Part shown: piece after piece, positions 10,402 to 20,850 of the stretch
Layout: every line of letters starts with the position of its first letter
How positions within the stretch are numbered: position 1 is the first letter of the stretch
Assembly (NCBI GenBank): GCA_030407085.1
Contig: CM059582.1
Location: 92,877,001 to 92,941,000, forward strand
Length of the DNA: 64,000 bases
DNA from: Trichopria drosophilae
Taxonomy: Eukaryota > Arthropoda > Insecta > Hymenoptera > Diapriidae
Direction of reading: 5' to 3'
The notes under the pieces: model-generated
What the model saw: the letters and a program-made list of their open reading frames with translations, nothing else
Told to the model about the DNA's origin: nothing
Database searches by the model: none
Made by a program: the position numbers and the translations under genes

Positions 10402-11656
10402 ATTATATTAAATAAACATTATATTGCATTATTATATCTGTGATTGATTTTCGTTAACAAAACCTACTGCTGTTTCATAAAAATTATAACAATTATTAAT
10501 ATAAATTTTAAAATCACAAAAATATACATAGTAGGGTATAGAAGGTGAAAAGGTATCACAAGAGTATATAGCATTATTAAAAAACGGCATATTTGTAGTT
10601 CGAAATGGTTTTCTTTTAATTAATTTGCAATTATTTTAAAATCGCTTCTGAACTAAGTTTTAAAAAATAACCTGTTATTGTATGCTCTCTTTACATCAGT
10701 ATGTGATATGTCATAGTAAAGGTAAGTTATAAGTATATTTCTTATAAGTAATTTTATTTCTATCCCGAAATGTACACTTCATTGCTTTAAAGAACTGAGT
10801 AAATAGTTTCAAAAAATGTTGTTAAAAGTTTCATGTTATTATAACGTTCTTAATAAATAAACATTTGCAAGATAAGTTTAGCTAAGATATCAAACCTCGA
10901 CAGGAATTTTTCTGACAGTCGTGGATATTAACTCAGCTACTGATACACATTTATAAATGATTCAAAATTAAAATAATTTTTAAGACTTTCTATCATTAAT
11001 AAATTCTTAGAAAGTATTGAAACGAGATGGTGTCAATTCCTTTTTATTTCTAAATTTTTCAAATCAGAATTTCTTATTTCGCTAAATGAAATAAATTATA
11101 TTTATATTTATTTATAGTATAGAAAATTAAACAGCCATTTTTATATATCAAAATCTCATAATAAATTCTTCATTTCATGTTCGGACCATTTTATAAAGAA
11201 TTAAGGGGTTATCTGCTATTTTTTCAAACGACTATAAGACAATTTTCAAAAATCTTTTGCTAAACTACAGTTATTAAATGTACGATGGTTGCGAAAAGTA
11301 TCAGATTTTCACGTGGTTTAGGGTAAAAAAAAATTATAGGAAATAAATATATTATTTTTTCATGACGTTCTATATATAAGATGCGCCATATTCAATTTTC
11401 TGTTAAAAAAACGTACAATACTGTATGTACACTCAATAATTACATTCATCGTTTTAAATTCTTTTCCTTGATCTGTACGAAATAGAAGTTTACGTATCTA
11501 GGGCGGAAACGGAGGCATTGCAGCAAGGGCGATGAGTGGGCCGAGCAATAGGAAACGAGCGCTGGTCGCTGAAAGCAAGCAGCGCGAGTTGTCCTGCGAG
11601 GGTCACAATTGTCGCCCGTTGCTTGCAATGCATGTTTTCGCCCGGGATACGTACAC
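10402..11656. other. AT-rich spacer; GC-richer block from 11490
   Basis: No gene recognised from 10402 to 11480. From about 11490 the DNA becomes GC-rich (GGGCGGAAACGGAGG and CGCCCGTTGCTTGCAATGC) without a supported ORF; it may be part of a decayed LTR or the flank of the inverted repeat that follows. Confidence 0.4.
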
Positions 11657-11885
11657 AATTTTTTGTCACGCCTGTACTAGAAAAGTCCATCTTTTGAGCC
11701 GGTAAAGTGTGCAGAGCCTGAGAAACACATTTGATGTACACTGGTCCATAAAAGACTTTTAGCGGAGGAAAAATGTTTTCCGCCCGGTGACGCTCGTCGT
11801 AGTGAGTGCGGGCGGCAATTGGCTATTTTCCACCCACTTTTCCGGGTGCAAAGGTGGACCTTTCGTGCAGGTGTGACAAAAAATT
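11657..11885. repeat. Short foldback/MITE-like inverted repeat, 229 bp
   Basis: AATTTTTTGTCACGCCTG at 11657-11674 is mirrored by CAGGTGTGACAAAAAATT at 11868-11885. The symmetry continues inward for roughly 45 bp more with mismatches (GAAAAGTCCATCTTTT against GGTGGACCTTTC). The centre is GC-rich and non-coding. Looks like a small foldback element; no TSD identified. Confidence 0.6.
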
Positions 11886-12485
11886 CTTTATACTACGCAA
11901 TGGTCACTGCCAATCTCACTTAATCATCTAAGATTCCTCCTGGAAAGTAAATACCTGTTAATCCAATCTTATTCTTATATCAGTAGAGATTTTATTAATT
12001 TAATACGGTGTATGCAATAGAATGATAACGGTAATTATATCAACGTTATGGGCATAGAAATAATAGTCTGACATAAAAACGTGTCCGAAAAAACGCAATA
12101 TCATTATTTTGATAAAAAAAAATATTTTTTGCCAAAAAAACTAACATGCGAAAATTCAAAAAAAAAATATATATTGTAGCACTAAGCGTAGAATATTCAC
12201 TCAAATATATTTAAAGCTCTAAGTATTTTCATTCACTAGAAACTCAGTTTATTACCAAACAATTACGCATTTTTAATACTTAATTATATAAAAATTAATT
12301 TATGCAAGTTGTTATAAAAGTCTTATTTCTTATACACACATATAAGAGTATAAACATTAATAATACGTACAAAAGTACGAATAGGAGAGCAGAAATACAG
12401 GAAAATACATGCGATATATTAATTTTTATAATGATTTAAATTAGTTTTCATGCAATACAGATGAACAGATATAAAATTTGATTGT
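11886..12485. other. AT-rich spacer, nothing recognised
   Basis: Very AT-rich with A-runs; no supported feature. Confidence 0.5.
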
Positions 12486-13845
12486 ATTTTAGTATTGACC
12501 TGCTCCGCAAATGACTTTCGGGTTCATTTGTTTCAAATTCTGTTTCAAACTAGCGCGGTAAATCTTGCCGATTTGTGCCGGAATCTGATTGGTTCTCCCC
12601 ACCCGTCCTGCGTGATGCTTCACCTTACTTATTACACCATGGTCGTGCCTATGCGGCCGTGGTCTATATTCGCTGTGAACACTCCGATGGGAGTATCACA
12701 GTCATGCTCTTAGCCAGCAAAACTCGAGTCGCCCCCTTGAAAACTCAGTCTATTCCGAATCTTGAATTGTGTGGTGGTTTTATTCTTGCGCAATTAATAT
12801 CCACCATCAGCAAAATTCTGGAATATGCTAGACTCTCGTGGAACTGTTGGACGGACTCCACGATTGCGTTGTCATGGGTTCGCGGAGATCCGTCTATCCG
12901 CAAAGTCTTTGTGGCCAATCGGGTCTCAAAGATACAATAATTGACTCCACATGCGTCGCGGGGACATGTCCTTATGGACGATAATCCAGCTGACATCGTA
13001 TCTCGGGGTTCCAGTGTTTCCGAATTAGTTGCATCTGAGCAATGGTGGCTAGCTCAACCTCAAACACAATGGCCCACTGATCAAGGTTCGGAAGGTGACG
13101 TCGAAAATACTGTGGAACTCGCCTAAATACACATTTCTTAGTCTCCAAAGTTGGTAAAAAGAGAGACTTCCATATTTGATCAACTAGCAGTCAAATATTC
13201 TTCATGGTCAAAACTTATGCGCATTACAGCCTACATTCTTCGTTGGGCTCCTTCTCGTCGACAGAAGCGTTCTCCTAACGTCTCGCTCCTCGTGAACGCA
13301 TCCGAAATTTCAGCCGCGGAAGACGTGTGGTTTAAGTATTTACAAACACGGTGTCTTGCTGATGTTATCACAGACGTTAGAGAAGGTCGAACTCTAGCCG
13401 CTACTCGCATGGGGACCTCACTCGATCCTTTTATAGATGATAAGGGACTTCTGCGGGTAGGTGGACGCCTCGAACGATCAATGTTTTCCTATTCTGTCAA
13501 GCATCTAGTCATACTTATGGATCATGCAGTCACTCAATTATTGGTTTCTCACACCCATAACCTTTGCTCACATGGTGGTGTGCAACTCACGCTCTCAACG
13601 TTAAGACAGAAAGTCTGGATCATTCGAGCACGTCAGGTTATACGGTCAGTACTTGCAAAATGTGTTATATGTGCGCGTCTAAAAGCAAAGCAAAGTAAGA
13701 TCACCCAATTGATGGGTGCTCTGCCCCCCCCCCCGTTCGTGTACGTCCCCCTGCAAGAGCATTCCAACACTGTGGTGTTGATTATGCGGGGCCCTTTCAA
13801 GTGAGAGAGGTGAAAGGACGAGGTAAAAGGTCTCACCCCTCGTAC
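12486..13845 (+). pseudogene. BEL/Pao Pol: RNase H and integrase N-terminal half, broken
   Basis: Second BEL/Pao segment. The RNase H region reads RAYAAVVYIRCEHSDGS, LLASKTRVAPLKTQSIPNLE and WTDSTIALSWVRGDP, then DNPADIVSRGSSVSELV and EQWW, all typical of BEL Pol. The integrase H2C2 zinc-binding region follows: HTHNLCSHGGVQLTLSTL with VIRSVLAKCVICARLKAKQ. An 11-C run at 13724-13734 shifts the frame; beyond it RAFQHCGVDYAGPFQVREVK carries the first integrase Asp. Sequence then ends near 13845, so the rest of the DDE core is missing. Stops at about 12940 and 13125 also interrupt. Same orientation as the 1-2 kb piece. Confidence 0.85.
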
Positions 13846-13880
13846 GTATCTATACGTATCTATATCATGATTTTCCTTAA

Positions 13881-14129
13881 TTATCGAACGACCCATTTCT
13901 TTGGCCGGTATTGAAATTTACCTTTACATATAGTTATTTCAATTTCGAATTTGTTAAATGCATTAGTTAATATATTAGAAAGGTGCCCTCTTGGCATACA
14001 ATCACTTAAATCTCCCGTATCAGCAATTCTAAATCCTCCTATTATAAACTTTTGATTAATTATTGCTAGATTTTCTATCCCCGAAACGAAATTCTTAGGT
14101 TGCAATTTAACAAAATGATTGTAAGTCAA
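13881..14129 (-). CDS. Unrecognised small ORF on a transposon-like segment
   Basis: An 82-codon frame with non-repetitive composition (contains KFIIGGFRIADTGDLSDC and LSNILTNAFNKFEIEITI). I do not recognise a family. It lies just inside a transposon end that finishes at 14434, so it may be a remnant of that element's cargo or a decayed exon. No clear start context. Could be spurious. Confidence 0.25.
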   Translation of the reverse strand: MTYNHFVKLQPKNFVSGIENLAIINQKFIIGGFRIADTGDLSDCMPRGHLSNILTNAFNKFEIEITICKGKFQYRPKKWVVR

Positions 14130-14394
14130 AACGATAGAAAGATTCTATATTTACCCCTAGGCGTTACCAAGAGCTGCCCAATCTTGGGACGACTCTTTCG
14201 TATTTCTCGAGGATTTGTGGCCTTGAAATCCAACTACAATTTACCGACTGTTGATATTAACTCTCCGTCTCCAGATATGAAATGTAGGATATTACCTTTA
14301 ACTCTAAACCAGCTCTACTTCTTATTACACTTAAAGTCCCTTTTTCAGATGGTGGGCCTGGGCCAACCTTACCATTGTGAGAATCTCTGCTGTG

Positions 14395-14434
14395 TAGTCT
14401 GAAACAACTCTTTCCATACTTTGTGAACACCCTG
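14395..14434. mobile_element. Tc1/mariner-type transposon end (CAGGGTG terminus)
   Basis: The minus strand from 14434 reads CAGGGTGTTCACAAAGTATG and is flanked by TA. CAGGGTG plus TA target is the same terminus carried by the two complete elements at 49759 and 52755. I did not find the partner end, so only one terminus is claimed. Confidence 0.55.
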
Positions 14435-14992
14435 TATATTATACTATATGCGCTATGTCTTTTCATGAGAATTTCTATGTACTTCAATGACAGTTACGGC
14501 AAACAATAATACTTTAGGTCGTATTTTTAGTTTACGCTACTATATCCTAAACAAATATGCTTAAATACATTTTTTTAATTAAAAAAATTTTATTGCAATT
14601 AATAATAATGAAGTACAGATTTTAGTACATTATTAAGTACTTAAATACGAACTTTTTAAATAAATGATTAAATTTCCAATAACTCGAAATAACACATATG
14701 GTGGCCATTATTATCATTATAAGGGATACGCAAAATAATCTATAGAATTATTTAAAAATAATATAAACCTTTAAAAATATTCCAATATAAGTGTTTAAAT
14801 GAATTTAATTACTTGAAATAAATTTGTTTATTTTTTAATCTCTCAAATTATGAACTAAATTTTCTGGCATTTTTTAGGAAATCGCATCAGTGTTCAAGTC
14901 AAAATATTGCGAAATAGATTAATAATTTTATCAACAAATTACTGCCTTGCTAAGTAATCACTATAGAAAAGCCTCAAATTTAATCTAACAAG
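14435..14992. other. AT-rich spacer, nothing recognised
   Basis: Runs of A/T, no gene seen. Confidence 0.5.
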
Positions 14993-15350
14993 GGGAACAT
15001 ATGGTTTTGAAACATTTAGCGACGGAATCATTGTTTAAATAAGCATTCTTTATAACGATTTCTGATAACTTGTATAGGAAATTCTTTCTACAGTTCAAAT
15101 TTTGTAAAATTCTTCAAAAATATTGTTTGAATAAGGAAAATATCGTTTTGATACAATTCGCTACAGGTATCATTGATTAAATTAACATTGTTTATAACTA
15201 TTTCTGTAAAAAGCGTATAAATTTATGGTTATGTTAAATTTACTGCACAAGTTATACGCATTTTACAGAAATCGTTATTAACAATTATCATTTAAAGAAT
15301 GATTCCCATCGCGAATTGTTTCAAAACTGTATTTTCCTTACTTGTATAAC
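14993..15350. repeat. Cluster of three ~145-bp repeats, two direct and one inverted
   Basis: A unit of the type GGTTTTGAAACATTTAGCGA ... TTATAACGATTTCTG occurs at about 14998-15075, again in direct orientation at about 15140-15224, and inverted at about 15254-15345 (TTACAGAAATCGTTATTAAC, then CGCGAATTGTTTCAAAAC). Copies 2 and 3 form a hairpin of roughly 90-bp arms around GTATAAATTTATGGTTATG. Spacing of copies 1 and 2 is about 145 bp, close to the monomer sizes of the two big satellites nearby. Confidence 0.6.
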
Positions 15351-15441
15351 CATGTCTGATATCTTTGTGAAATTTTAACGTTAGCACAAATTTCCTCGAG
15401 TAAGCTAATTATTTTTTTAAAGAATTCCATTTTGAAAATAT

Positions 15442-15519
15442 TGATTTTACCGGACGGGGATCAAACTCACCACCTAGGACTTCGTAGTCCAGTGCGTTAA
15501 CCGCCTGAGCCACGAAGCC
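15442..15519 (-). pseudogene. tRNA-like sequence (degenerate; tRNA pseudogene or SINE head)
   Basis: Read on the minus strand it has a Pol III A box (TGGCTCAGGCGGTTAACGC) and B box (GAGTTTGATCCCCG) at tRNA spacing, with CTACGAA in the anticodon-loop position (ACG if aligned as usual). The two acceptor strands (GGCTTCG and CGGTAAA) do not pair and the anticodon stem is imperfect, and no CCA-adjacent discriminator is evident. I therefore call it non-functional or SINE-derived rather than a tRNA gene. Confidence 0.55.
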
Positions 15520-16200
15520 GAATTTAAATAATGTTAATATTGTTTCTTAGCATGTTTTTTATTTGGAAGATTATTTTTAATGCTTCTGTGTTTTGTTAAC
15601 ATTTCAAATTAGTCGTATTAGTTTCTCCATCCTACAGTGGATAATTCAAATGCAATTCCCACTTCTATTGCTTCATTCGTTTAATAATAGTGGCAATCTG
15701 CTCCGGAATTTTTTATTGTCAAACCAAAAAGCAAATTCGCGAAAGAGCTGAAATGTAAATCATTCATTGTGGGAAATGTTTGTTAGTTTAAATTAAATTT
15801 ATAAGCTTACATTTTTACATGGCTCAAAAATAATCGCAAACGCTACTGTAATTTTTGTTGATCTAAAATTAGGATAAGTAATGAAAAATTCTTAATGAAA
15901 CGTATTATCTTCATTTATGTGTAGGTTAATTCAACACTTACAAAAAAAGTTGGATATTATTTATTCTTTTCGAAAACGCTACAATTAACGAATAAACCCG
16001 TTTGTAACTTATTTTCTCGCTTCAATTGCGGATAATTCAAGCGCAAATTGTAATTTCATTGTTTTAATCATTTTACATTTATCTCGCTTGCAATTGATGT
16101 GCTTAGATTCGTTTGAAATTAGCAGTTCGTGCAATATCGTTTTTTGTTTTTTCTTCCTAACCTCTTTTTTAACAGTTTGACGTTTAAGCTCGCGATCCAG
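15520..16200. other. AT-rich spacer, nothing recognised
   Basis: No coding signal or clear repeat. Confidence 0.45.
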
Positions 16201-16224
16201 AAAAGCTTCACAGTGATTAAACGT

Positions 16225-16370
16225 CGATTATACTGTGGTACATAAGGTACTTAAAGATGATGGTCGACATTCATATCATTATCGTCTTGTTCAAGAGCTA
16301 CTACCTGCCGATAATATTCGGCGAATAGAATTTTGTGCTGAAATTTCGGCACATGTTTGTGCATGTGTTA
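16225..16370 (+). pseudogene. Tc1/mariner-superfamily transposase scrap
   Basis: A short frame reads VLKDDGRHSYHYRLVQELLP then ADNIRRIEFCAEISAH. This matches the linker between the helix-turn-helix and the catalytic core in mariner-type transposases; compare FHPYHISLHQELDGDDFHNR in the 50426-51490 transposase here. Only about 40 residues are kept, and no catalytic Asp is present. Confidence 0.6.
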
Positions 16371-16479
16371 CATAAAATATTTTAAACAATTTAATTAAAT
16401 TTAAAATACTACAGACTGTTGTTTTATCTTTTTTAAATGGCTTATTTTTAATATTATATATATAATATAAACAATATGT

Positions 16480-17160
16480 TCCGGTTTAGGGCTTTGTAAG
16501 AAAATCAGACATATGGTAAATAATTGAGTTAACCTTATTATATCTTTAGGAAAACTGTCCTATACAACTCAGAGACTCAACGCTTCGCTCGTAACAATCT
16601 CACTGCCCTCTTCCCCGCTCGTCGCCTTCTGATCTTTTAAGTCCCACCTTCTCTTACTCCTTCTCCTTCGCCGTGACTGGTTGGCGTCCCTGTTAACCAG
16701 TCACGCCTCTTCGATCAGCATCGCCTCACAAATAATCCGACACCCGGTACTTCGATGATAACAGCTCGGCCATCCGAAATTCCGACGAGTCCCTTCGTCG
16801 CATACGTCACATTCCATTTTCGTGATGCTGTTCTTTTGCAACTTGCTACTTTTACAGTGGTAATCGACTTTGTGTTCTTCAGTCAGTTCCTCATTTCGAC
16901 AGCAACGTCAACCGAAGACCTTGCCCGACACTGCTCTGATACTTTAACTTAGCTACTATACGAAATATGTCCATTACCTGACATAACGTACAAGTTCAGG
17001 AAACAAGACATTTATCCATGAACCCGTATTCGTCAGTTCATGACTTTAACTAACGAATATAGTAGCGAGGATTGTAACTATATGAAACTCTGCAATAAAT
17101 CGGTACATAACCTTTACCGACACATTATTGTGCACACTTTAATTCCTAAATTAAATCTGT
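16480..17160 (-). mobile_element. LTR-like region downstream of gypsy pol remnant
   Basis: A composition shift with a C/T-rich stretch (CTGCCCTCTTCCCCGC) and a hairpin GTGACTGGTTGGCG...TTAACCAGTCAC near 16673-16706. It lies just past the 3' end of the integrase remnant at 17272 when read on the minus strand, which is where a 3' LTR would be. I found no second copy or target duplication, so LTR identity is inference. Confidence 0.3.
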
Positions 17161-17271
17161 GTGATTTCGATTTTTTTTTGATGCGATTAGTTTTTATCTT
17201 TGTCATTTGAACTTCCAAATTCACTAGAATCTGAATGCGCAGAGCAGTCAAAGATGATCCAAGGAAATATT

Positions 17272-17515
17272 TTATAGCTTGCTACTATCTATGGCTTCAT
17301 AACGCTTACCAGTGTTTGTCATAGGGGTATCCTCTACCACATATATCGGTCATGTGGCAATCTTTATGATCTTATATGGACCTCCACATTTTGGCTCTAG
17401 TTTCGTGGATTGACCTTCTATAGCTACTGGGGCTCTAATTACTCTAACCAAATCGCCTACAGAAAATTGATCTTTCTCTTTAGTTTTTTCTTTTTTTTTT
17501 TCTCACACCGTTCCT
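17272..17515 (-). pseudogene. Retroviral-type integrase C-terminal domain fragment (Ty3/gypsy-like)
   Basis: The minus-strand frame reads KEKDQFSVGDLVRVIRAPVA, then KLEPKCGGPYKIIKIAT, a stop, and YVVEDTPMTNTGKRYEAIDS. This is the small beta-barrel end of integrase with the GPY/F module (GGPYKI), followed by the usual YxVED segment. One stop codon interrupts it and the upstream catalytic core is not found. It is a remnant of a minus-strand gypsy-like element whose rest is gone or replaced by the satellite array beginning at 17.8 kb. Confidence 0.65.
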
Positions 17516-20289
17516 TGTCGTTTGCGTACTTTTAAATGTAATACCTCAATAACATTTATTATTTTATTAATTCTGCATTAAAAAAACCCTTCAAAGAAAA
17601 AATACTAAATGTTTTAATTTAGTCAAACGTTGTATATCTTTTGAAGTAATATGATCGGTTGTACAAACAGTTTTTTTGTTTATTTTTTTTGGATTCATAT
17701 TCTACTGGTCTATTATTGTACGAGCTGACTTACTGACGTAAACAAAATGATAAATTACAAAATTTGTTGGAACTCTGTAATCCTGGACAGAATGAAGCTG
17801 AAACTAGCAGCGGATTCACAGCAGCGGATTCAAATTTCGCGTTTCAGTATGAATTTTGTTTGACAACATCCCAAATGAAAAAAAACCGACGCAGTAGTAG
17901 GGAAAACCCATTAAAAAATTTCCCACTAACATTTAACCATTGTTTATAACAATTCTTAGCAGCTAATTCACTCAAAACCGGTCAGACTAGCTCGTTTCAA
18001 ATTGAAATTCGCTAGAGACCTTAGTAGTGATACTTGAAACCGATTAGCTCTGGCAGAAAAAATTAAAAAAATTTCCGTCTATTGTTTATAACAATTTTTC
18101 ACTCTTCAGCAGCGGATTCACATTAAGATGTCCAGCTTTGCTCGTTTCAAGCTGGAATTCGCTAGAGGCCTTAGTAGTGATGCTTGAAAGCGATTAGGTC
18201 TGGCACAAAAAATTAAAAAAAAATTTCCATCTATCGTTTATAACAATTTTTCTACTCTGTAGCAGCCGATTCACTGTAAGACCTCCGTATGTACTCGTTT
18301 CAAGCTGGAATTTGCTAGAGGGCTTAGTAGTGATGCTTGAAACCGATTAGCTCTGGCAGAAAAAATTTAAAAAATTTCCGTCTTTTGTTTATAACAATTT
18401 TTCACTCTCCAGCAGCGGGTTCACATTAAGACGTCCAGCTTTGCTCGTTTCATGCTGGAATTCGCTAGAGGCCTTAGTAGTGATGCTTGAAACCGATTAG
18501 CTCTGGCAGAAAAAATTAAAATCCGTCTATTGTTTATAACAATTTTTCTACTCTGTAGCAGCCGATTCACTGTAAGACCTCCGTATGTACTCGTTTCAAT
18601 TTGGAATTTACTAGAGACCTTAGTAGTGATACTTGAAAGCGATTAGCTCTGGCAGAAAAAATTAAAAAAATTTTCGTCTATTGTTTATAACAATTTTTCA
18701 CTCTCCAGCAGCGGATTCACATTACGACGTCCAGCTTTGCTCGTTTCAAGCTGGAATTCGCTAGAGGGCTTAGTAGTGATGCTTGAAACCGATCAGCTCT
18801 GGCAGAAAAAATTAAAATCCGTCTATTGTTTATAACAATTTTTCTACTCTATAGCAGCCGATTCACTGTAAGACCTCCGTATGTACTCGTTTCAAGCTGG
18901 AATTCGCTAGAGGCCTTAGTAGTGATGCTTGAAAGCGATTAGGTCTGGCAGAAAAAATTAAAAAAATTTCCATCTATTGTTTATAACAATTTTTCTACTC
19001 TGTAGCAGCCGATTCACTCTCAGACCTCCGTATGTACTCGTTTCAATCTGGAATTTACTAGAGACCTTAGTAGTTATACTTGAAACCGATTAGCTCTGGC
19101 AGAAAAAATTTAAAAAATTTCCGTCTATTGTTTATAACAATTTTTCAGTCTCCAGCAGCGGATTCACATTAAGACGTCCAGCTTTGCTCGTTTCATGCTG
19201 GAATTTGCTAGAGGGCTTAGTAGTGATGCATGAAACCGATTAGCTCTGGCAGAAAAAATTAAAAAAATTTCCGTCTATTGTTTATAACAATTTTTCACTC
19301 TCCAGCAGCGGATTCACATTAAGATGTCCAGCTTTGCTCGTTTCAAGCTGGAATTCGCTAGAGGCCTTAGTAGTGATGCTTGAAAGCGATTAGGTCTGGC
19401 AGAAAAAATTAAAAAAACTTTTCCATCTATTGTTTATAACAATTTTTCTACTCTGTAGCAGCCGATTCACTCTCAGACCTCCGTATGTACTCGTTTCAAG
19501 CTGGAATTTACTAGAGACCTTAGTAGTTATACTTGAAACCGATTAGCTCTGACAGAAAAAATTAAAAAAATTTCCGTGTATTTTTTATAACAATTTTTCA
19601 CTCTCCAGCAGCGGATTCACATTAAGACGTCCAGCTTTGCTCGTTTCAAGCTGGAATTCGCTAGAGGCCTTAGTAGTGATGCTTGAAACCGATTAGCTCT
19701 GGCAGAAAAAATTTAAAAAATTTCCGTCTATTGTTTATAACAATTTTTCTACTCCGTAGCAGCCGATTCACTCTAAGACCTCCGTATGTACTCGTTTCAA
19801 GCTGGAATTTACTAGAGACCTTAGTAGTTATACTTGAAACCGATTAGCTCTGACAGAAAAAATTTAAAAAATGTCCGTGTATTGTTTATAACAATTTTTC
19901 ACTCTCCAGCAGCGGATTCACATTAAGACGTCCAGCTTTGCTCGTTTCAAGCTGGAATTCGCTAGAGGCCTTAATAGTGATGCTTGAAACCGATTAGCTC
20001 TGGCAGAAAAAATTTAAAAAATTTCCGTCTATTGTTTATAACAATTTTTCTACTCTGTAGCAGCCGATTCACTCTAAGACCTCCGTATGTACTCGTTTCA
20101 AGCTGGAATTTACTAGAGACCATAGTAGTTATACTTGAAACCGATTAGCTCTGGCAGAAAAAATTTAAAAAATTTCCGTCTATTGTTTATAACAATTTTT
20201 CAGTCTCCAGCAGCGGATTCACATTAAGACGTCCAGCTTTGCTCGTTTCAAGCTGGAATTTGCTAGAGGGCTTAGTAGTGATGCTTGAA

Positions 20290-20850
20290 ACCGATTAGCT
20301 CTGGCAGAAAAAATTTAAAAAATTTCCGGCTTTTGTTTATAACAATTTTTCACTCTCCAGCAGCGGGTTCACATTAAGATGTCCAGCTTTGCTCGTTTCA
20401 AGCTGGATTTCGCTAGAGGGCTTAGTAGTGATGCTTGAAACCGATTAGCTCTGGCAGAAAAAATTAAAAAAATTTTCGTCTATTGTTTATAACAATTTTT
20501 CACTCTCCAGCAGCGGATTCACATTACGACGTCCAGCTTTGCTCGTTTCAAGCTGGAATTCGCCAGAGGGCTTAGTAGTGATGCTTGAAACCGATCAGCT
20601 CTGGCAGAAAAAATTAAAATCCGTCTATTGTTTATAACAATTTTTCTACTCTATAGCAGCCGATTCACTGTAAGACCTCCGTATGTACTCGTTTCAAGCT
20701 GGAATTCGCTAGAGGCCTTAGTAGTGATGCTTGAAAGCGATTAGGTCTGGCAGAAAAAATTTAAAAAATTTCCATCTATTGTTTATAACAATTTTTCTAC
20801 TCTGTAGCAGCCGATTCACTCTCAGACCTCCGTATGTACTCGTTTCAAGC
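20290..20850. repeat. Higher-order block inside the satellite, copy 1 (1500-bp shift)
   Basis: This segment is essentially identical to 21790-22350, offset exactly 1500 bp, sharing rare variants such as CAGCGGGTTCACATTAAGAT, CTGGATTTCGCTAG and CATTACGACGTCC. Only one or two differences were noticed (for example CGCCAGAGGG against CGCTAGAGGG). This marks a recent segmental amplification by unequal exchange over about ten monomers. Confidence 0.85.

Noticed and set aside
15442..15519. Functional tRNA gene on the minus strand
   Set aside because: A and B boxes are present but acceptor and anticodon stems do not pair.
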